Shown piece by piece: positions 59,396-64,000 of a DNA stretch of 64,000 bases. A program made the translations under genes and the position numbers. Every line of letters starts with the position of its first letter. Position 1 is the first letter of the stretch. The notes under the pieces were generated by a model that saw nothing but the letters and a program-made list of their open reading frames with translations, had not been told where the DNA came from and ran no database searches. The stretch is from CAZNKU01 sp045545235 (GTDB lineage: Bacteria > Bacillota > Clostridia > Monoglobales > Firm-18), in contig JAZQAN010000013.1 in NCBI GenBank assembly GCA_045545235.1, forward strand, positions 20,062 through 84,061, in the 5' to 3' direction.

Positions 59396-62065
59396 ATGAA
59401 AAAATTAACATCAATTTTAATATTAATATGTATGATTCTTTCACTTTTCTCCTTCCATGCTTCTGCGGCAGAAACAATAACTGCTACTGCCCCTGAAGGA
59501 GTAAGTGCTGAAGATTACGGCATATTGAATGCCCTTGGAGTAATAAATGCAGATTTATGGTCAGACGGTACTGTTACAACACGTGCAGAATTTATTCAGC
59601 TTTGTGTAAATCTTACAAAGTGTGACAATGTAAAGGCTATGGAAACTGTTCCTGTGTTTACAGACCTTACCACAGGTCATTGGGCTTATGATGCCATAAT
59701 GTATGCTTACAATATGGGTTATGCTCCTGCTTATTCAGATGGTACAATAAAGCCCGATTCTCCTATTACTTTCGGGGAAGCAATACAGATTTTAACAAAT
59801 TTTTTGGGCTATCAGATTGTTGCAGCAAGCTACAACAACGGTGACCTTATTTCAGCGTACCACAAAACAGGCTTTGATATTGGGTTACTTGCCGGTGTAG
59901 TATCTGACGGACTTAATATGCCACTTATAAAAAGTTCGGCAGTTCGTATGGCGTACAATGCACTTGATATTGAACTTCCTGTTCAGTATTTTTCAAACAA
60001 CAATGTTTTCTTTAATGTACAAAGCGACAGAACTTTATTAAGAGTAAAATTTAATGCGTATCGTGCAAAGGGTGTTGTAAGAGCAGATGACTACATTTCT
60101 CTTTCACACAATCTTACAAGAGAAAATTATATTTCCATAGATGGTGTTAATTATTACTCTGCAAATGTAAATACAGACGGTCTTATAGGTTGTACTGCCT
60201 TGTATTACTACAAACAAAACGAAGAAAATGACGAAAAAGAACTTTTGTACATAAATCCGGTTGATACGGAAATAACAGTTGTTCCTGCAGAGGAACTAAA
60301 CGGTTATTCCAATATGAAGATTAATACAATAACTTCTACAGGTAAAAAAGTTTCTTATAAAATCGGTAAGGACACAACCGTTATATGGAACAATAAAATT
60401 ATAACAAGCGCAGAATATGCCAATAAGTTTAAAGTTAAATCAGGCTCTGCAAAGCTTATTGATAATGACGGTGACGGTGAAATAGAAGTAGTAATTATAG
60501 AAAGTCTTAAAGCGGCTGTAGTGGCAGTAAATGATTCTGATGAAATGGTAATTAAGTTTACAGACGGTACAGTTTACGACCTTGATGATTATAAAAATTA
60601 CCGTATTGAAAACAGATATGGTGAAAAGATTGATCCTGTTGTACTTCATGTGGATGATGTAGTTACAATTGCGGATTCCGGCAGCAAGAACCATACACTT
60701 GTTATCCGCGTGTGTAAAAAGAACGATATACAAATTGTGGGTTCTGTGGATGAAGAGGGTTATGTTTTAGTAGGTGATGGCAGTGAACTTAAGTATTCGA
60801 ATACTGCCGCTTCAAGCTATGACGAGCTTATAATAGGCGATTCCTACATATTCTATACAGATAAACACGGTGAAATTGTTTATGCAATTCACGTTCGTGC
60901 GAATGACCTTGAAATTGTATATCTTGTAACTTACAAACAACAGACCGGTATGGACAGCAACCTTGTTTTAAAGGTTATGCATACAGACGGAACAATAACA
61001 AATATGGATGGTGCCCGCAATATCAAAATACGTGATAAAAACGGTAATTTTTCTGTAAAAAAAGCAGATGGTATTATTACAATGCTTAATCAGGGAAAAG
61101 ATGCACCACTTCGTCAGCCTGTAATGCTTCGTACAAATGCGACAGGTTTTGTTTCAGAAATATATATGCTTGCATCAACCGACCGAAAAGACCTTATTTT
61201 CCATGAAATTGTATCACCAAAAGTAGGTGGAAGCGGTAAGCGTTGGTATCAACCTGCTTATACATTCCACAATGTAATTCAGATAAAATCAGCAACCCCT
61301 GTACTTGCAGTTCCACATTCAACAAGAACTGATGTGGATGATGACGAATTCTTTGTAGGAAATTACAGAATGTTCAAGGGTACTGTGTACTATCCTGAAT
61401 CAGGTGATAATGCTTATTATCAGATCCCTATAGGCATGGAAAAGGATGCTATTGCGGCAGATTACCTTGTGTGGGAATATCCAAAAAATGCGGAAGCTCG
61501 CGCAAAGTATCTTAATACCACATACAAGGGTATAGTAACAAAAATCTCAAAGACTATTGACGAAAATGGTGATGAGTTTGTTAAAGTGACTTTTGCTACA
61601 ACAGCAGGTTTGTTTGGTAATACAGTAATGTATAAGCAGACAAACGGTGATCTCGACTTTGTTGATGATTCAGGCAGAAAAGTAAATGTCGGTGACTTTG
61701 TGATTATGGGCGTAGATTATTTCGGACATGCTGACGAAGCATCGGTAAAAACAGTTTATGATTATAAAAACGACCTTATTATAAGCGAAGGTGATTCAAG
61801 CACAGTTGCTTTTTATGGTTGGCGTGCAGTAAGGGGTACAATAAAAGAGAAAAGTGGTAGTTATATAAGAGTAGAAAATATAAGACCGACAGGAGAAGTT
61901 CAGCATCAGGTACTTGACTTGGCATCTGCTATTACTATAAACTGTAATGTTGGTGATGGTTTGTTTTCAAAAGACCGTGCACCTTCATCGCTACTTGCTG
62001 AGGGCGACAGCTATCTTATGATTTTAAGTGGTGCTTTGCCGGTTACACTTTTGATATACGAATGA
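59396..62065 (+). CDS. Large surface protein with N-terminal SLH repeats
   Basis: 889 residues. A signal peptide (ends near HASA) is followed directly by SLH-type repeats within about residues 35-200 (VFTDLTTGHWAYDAIMYAYNMG, YSDGTIKPDSPITFGEAIQILTNFLG). The remaining 690 or so residues are strand-rich, with repeated OB/SH3-like phrasing (for example VVLHVDDVVTIADSG, KVNVGDFVIMGVDYFG) and no recognised enzyme motif. Likely a structural or glycan-binding surface protein working with the lyase cluster. GGAGGTGA precedes the ATG. Confidence 0.82.
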   Translation: MKKLTSILILICMILSLFSFHASAAETITATAPEGVSAEDYGILNALGVINADLWSDGTVTTRAEFIQLCVNLTKCDNVKAMETVPVFTDLTTGHWAYDAIMYAYNMGYAPAYSDGTIKPDSPITFGEAIQILTNFLGYQIVAASYNNGDLISAYHKTGFDIGLLAGVVSDGLNMPLIKSSAVRMAYNALDIELPVQYFSNNNVFFNVQSDRTLLRVKFNAYRAKGVVRADDYISLSHNLTRENYISIDGVNYYSANVNTDGLIGCTALYYYKQNEENDEKELLYINPVDTEITVVPAEELNGYSNMKINTITSTGKKVSYKIGKDTTVIWNNKIITSAEYANKFKVKSGSAKLIDNDGDGEIEVVIIESLKAAVVAVNDSDEMVIKFTDGTVYDLDDYKNYRIENRYGEKIDPVVLHVDDVVTIADSGSKNHTLVIRVCKKNDIQIVGSVDEEGYVLVGDGSELKYSNTAASSYDELIIGDSYIFYTDKHGEIVYAIHVRANDLEIVYLVTYKQQTGMDSNLVLKVMHTDGTITNMDGARNIKIRDKNGNFSVKKADGIITMLNQGKDAPLRQPVMLRTNATGFVSEIYMLASTDRKDLIFHEIVSPKVGGSGKRWYQPAYTFHNVIQIKSATPVLAVPHSTRTDVDDDEFFVGNYRMFKGTVYYPESGDNAYYQIPIGMEKDAIAADYLVWEYPKNAEARAKYLNTTYKGIVTKISKTIDENGDEFVKVTFATTAGLFGNTVMYKQTNGDLDFVDDSGRKVNVGDFVIMGVDYFGHADEASVKTVYDYKNDLIISEGDSSTVAFYGWRAVRGTIKEKSGSYIRVENIRPTGEVQHQVLDLASAITINCNVGDGLFSKDRAPSSLLAEGDSYLMILSGALPVTLLIYE

Positions 62066-62087
62066 TTTAATAAAACGGAGGCACAAA

Positions 62088-63182
62088 ATGAACGTAAATG
62101 AAATATCAATAAATCTTTTTAATCAATTTGAAAGTGATGAAAGGGTAAAGCATGAGGTTGTTCAGTATCCCGGAATTTTGGCATTGTTTGCACTTTTAAA
62201 AACTGCGGAAAATACAAATGATGAAATAATGAAAAACCGCGTGCTGGATTATATCAGAAAATTTCCTGAATCAACCAAAACTAAGAATTATAACTTTATG
62301 TCATATAAAATAGGAGGCATTGCCGCAGCATATGCCTTCTATAAGGGATATTTACCTGAATGGGAACCGTTTATACGCGAATATGCAGAAGAGGCTATGA
62401 ATGCTCCACGTGATGTTGACGGTTTGATGAAAAGTCCACATATTAAAAGTCGTGAACAAATATGGATTGACTCTATTATGGCAGAAACCCCATTTCTTTT
62501 GTACTGCGGACTTGCTCTTAATGAACCACGTTACATAGACGAGGCTGTTAAACAGGCAATTGGCCACTACGACGTACTTTTAGATCATGAAACAGGTCTT
62601 GTTCATCAGTGTAGAAATTTTGTTGCAGACGGCACAATTACTGAAGACCATTGGGGTAGAGGTAATGGTTGGGGCTTTATTGCTCTTACAGAACTTGTGG
62701 CTCATCTACCTAAAGACCATAAGGATAGAAGAAAGGTTGAACTTTACTTTTCACGTCATGCTTATGCTCTTAGAAAATATCAGACCAAGCACGGTTTGTG
62801 GCGACAGGAAATCCCATGTGAATATGCCTATGAAGAATCATCAGGAACAGGTCTTTTCCTTTATGGATTTTCTGTTGGTATGCAGTTGGGTCTGTTAGAT
62901 AGAAACAGTTATATGAAGTGTGTACAGGATGGTCTTAAAGGACTTATGACATTTGCAATTAATCCTGATTTTTCAACCGAACGTTGCTGTCGGGGGATGT
63001 GTTGTCCCGGCTTTGGTGAGGATAAGGGTACAGTTATGGCTTATATTCAGACAATGCCAAGAAGTAATGATGGACATAGCTTTGGTACTATGATGCTTGC
63101 TTTTCAGGAGGCTTTTAAGATTGGAATAAATGATGTTGAAAGAATAGAAGCTTATTTGTATAATCCTGAATGGGATGTTTGA
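62088..63182 (+). CDS. Unsaturated glycuronyl hydrolase, GH88/GH105-like
   Basis: 364 residues forming an (alpha/alpha)6 barrel of the expected length. The HWGRGNGWGFIALTEL block is the family signature, and DHETGLVHQCRN lies upstream. There is no signal peptide, so it is cytoplasmic. It hydrates the 4,5-unsaturated uronic acid left by polysaccharide lyases, releasing a keto-sugar. Position right after the lyase and surface proteins supports this. CGGAGG lies before the ATG. Choice between GH88 and GH105 needs an alignment. Confidence 0.88.
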   Translation: MNVNEISINLFNQFESDERVKHEVVQYPGILALFALLKTAENTNDEIMKNRVLDYIRKFPESTKTKNYNFMSYKIGGIAAAYAFYKGYLPEWEPFIREYAEEAMNAPRDVDGLMKSPHIKSREQIWIDSIMAETPFLLYCGLALNEPRYIDEAVKQAIGHYDVLLDHETGLVHQCRNFVADGTITEDHWGRGNGWGFIALTELVAHLPKDHKDRRKVELYFSRHAYALRKYQTKHGLWRQEIPCEYAYEESSGTGLFLYGFSVGMQLGLLDRNSYMKCVQDGLKGLMTFAINPDFSTERCCRGMCCPGFGEDKGTVMAYIQTMPRSNDGHSFGTMMLAFQEAFKIGINDVERIEAYLYNPEWDV

Positions 63183-63215
63183 TGGATATATAAATAATAA
63201 ACCAGGAAGCTATTT

Positions 63216-63298
63216 TGATGTGACCCCCGTTCATTAGACGTTTTTTGTCCAACGAATGGGGGTCACTTCAAAGCGTCTAACTTTTGGGGTGCATATCA
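63216..63298. mobile_element. 83-bp IS3-family-like miniature element
   Basis: The outer ends are inverted: TGATGTGACCCCCGTTCATT at the left, and on the opposite strand TGATATGCACCCCAAAAGTT at the right, both continuing to TAGACG. An inner hairpin (63216-63270) repeats the GTGACCCCC arm. TGNNNTGACCCC-type ends resemble IS3/IS150-group termini. No transposase is present. A target duplication is not clear. Confidence 0.6.
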
Positions 63299-63340
63299 AT
63301 AATCACTGTGGTTTTTCTATATCCAATGTGTGGATATGAA

Positions 63341-63387
63341 TGGCAGGGGCAGTAGGATTTGAACCAACGACTTACAGTTTTGGAGGT
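63341..63387 (-). pseudogene. tRNA-Trp 3'-half fragment (probable attachment-site scar)
   Basis: The minus strand reads from the CTCCAAA anticodon loop (CCA anticodon) through a GGTTCAAATCC T-arm to the ACTGCCCCTGCCA acceptor end, as in tRNA-Trp. The 5' half is missing: bases before CTCCAAA do not pair with the ACTGT strand. A tRNA 3' end without its 5' half is the usual trace of tyrosine-recombinase integration. Confidence 0.8.
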
Positions 63388-63812
63388 CATGTCAAATTAA
63401 AAAGACCGTCCAATTTTTTCCCACCGCTCCGCCGTTTGTGCTACTTGCTCTTTTGAACCTTATGCCTTTTGATGCTTTATTGATGCTATCCAAAAATCTC
63501 CACTGTAAAGCTGATGCTCAATTGCCCAAAAACGTCGCACTTAACTTTATTTTAGTATAACATAAATTCCATGAAAATGCAATTAGAATCAAGCGAAATT
63601 ACCCGTGTAAGACGATATAATGAATCAAGGCTGAATTAGTCGACTAACAAAATCAAACGCAATACAAAGCGTTTTTGAGCAATTACGGAAACCTATTCCA
63701 TAAACGCTATAACAAAAAATGATATGCCTTAATCAAAGAAAAACGGCGTTGTGAATAATATACCTTAAATTGCTAAAAATAAAAACAGAAATCTGCAATT
63801 GGAGGTAATATT

Positions 63813-64000
63813 ATGTTTAAACATGAAAAAATGCTTTTTCATCCAGTAGAGGTTGAAAGACCAAATCCACAGTATGCCGTATTGCTTCAGGAACAGCTCG
63901 GCGGCGGAAACGGTGAACTGAAAGCAGCTATGCAATATATGTCGCAGAGTTTTCGTATCAAGGATCCCGAAATTAAGGATTTATTTTTGGATATAGCTGC
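63813..64000 (+). CDS. Manganese catalase family protein, CotJC-like (3' truncated by window)
   Basis: 62 complete residues are visible. FHPVEVERPNPQYAVLLQEQLGGGNGELKAAMQYMSQ matches the N-terminus of the CotJC/manganese-catalase family, including the first helix of the four-helix bundle with the Gly-Glu-Leu-x-Ala-Ala segment. GGAGG precedes the ATG. Members disproportionate hydrogen peroxide or are spore-coat components. The metal-binding residues beyond the first helix are outside the window. Confidence 0.85.
   Translation, partial: MFKHEKMLFHPVEVERPNPQYAVLLQEQLGGGNGELKAAMQYMSQSFRIKDPEIKDLFLDIA

Larger units (their letters stand above)
63183..63812. other. Gene-free region with mobile-element scars
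   Basis: These 630 bases hold a miniature IS3-like element (63216-63298), a tRNA-Trp 3' fragment (63341-63387), a short hairpin AAACGC/GCGTTTTT near 63655-63676 and otherwise AT-rich sequence. No intact ORF with a ribosome site is visible on either strand. Confidence 0.7.

Noticed and set aside
63220..63266. Strong hairpin as a rho-independent terminator of the GH88/105-like gene
   Set aside because: The T run is in the loop and not after the stem. The arms look like transposon ends.
63341..63430. Complete tRNA-Trp gene
   Set aside because: No D-arm or 5' acceptor strand is present, and the anticodon stem is not paired on the 5' side.
63395..63530. Minus-strand reading frame with protein-like stretches (for example KEQVAQTAERWEKIG)
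   Set aside because: It is interrupted by stops, has no start or ribosome site and no family I recognise. It is at most a decayed remnant.

Overview
The window looks like a chromosome segment of a low-GC, strictly anaerobic Clostridia-type Firmicute (gut or rumen Oscillospirales/Lachnospirales-like). The signs are AT-rich codon use, strong GGAGG ribosome binding sites, consensus TTGACA-17-TATAAT promoters, a T-box leader, S-layer-homology (SLH) proteins, a ferredoxin-linked 2-oxoacid oxidoreductase and a glycyl-radical enzyme. No replication, ribosomal or phage module is present.

Layout. 1-2.7 kb (minus): a BlaI/BlaR1-type sensor pair behind a promoter with two dyad operators, followed by the start of an SLH protein. 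2.7-11.5 kb (minus): a thioesterase, then one long T-box-controlled operon that reads, in transcription order, HTH-cupin-acyl-CoA synthetase, acetyltransferase, P-loop ATPase, four-subunit 2-oxoacid:ferredoxin oxidoreductase and branched-chain aminotransferase. Put together, these enzymes can activate a short carboxylic acid, carboxylate it reductively to a 2-oxoacid and transaminate it. This suggests T-box-regulated amino-acid synthesis from exogenous branched-chain acids. 11.5-19.7 kb (plus): SDR, NSS-family symporter, heterodimeric ABC exporter, and a metY-metA pair. 19.66-22.28 kb: an AT-rich unit between 13-bp direct repeats, holding a long structured leader RNA with a 15-codon ORF and terminator, then an SLH protein. 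22.3-26.4 kb: aconitase, SGNH hydrolase and NADP-isocitrate dehydrogenase in one operon with a hairpin at its 5' end.

26.4-47.5 kb is an accessory carbohydrate region: two TIM-barrel isomerases, six Gfo/Idh/MocA dehydrogenases (two evident paralog pairs), an FAD oxidoreductase, an atypical glycyl-radical enzyme with a short activase, a zinc-type dehydrogenase, an SGNH hydrolase, GH1, a GH57-like protein, a radical SAM/SPASM-like protein and AraC/LacI regulators. A 31-bp element with one mismatch lies upstream of two separate transcription units, tying them into one regulon. I cannot name the substrate. The gene set suggests oxidation/epimerisation of a sugar, cyclitol or unusual glycoside followed by a radical C-C or C-O cleavage, and this is my best candidate for an undescribed pathway.

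47.5-63.2 kb: an AraC-BNR-transporter operon (minus), then secreted proteins: two with repeated beta-sandwich-like modules, a family-8-like polysaccharide lyase, two SLH proteins, and a cytoplasmic GH88/GH105-like unsaturated glycuronyl hydrolase. This fits extracellular cleavage of a uronic-acid polysaccharide followed by intracellular removal of the unsaturated residue.

63.2-64 kb: an IS3-like miniature element, a tRNA-Trp 3'-end fragment (probable attachment-site scar, hence a possible island edge) and the start of a CotJC-like manganese catalase.
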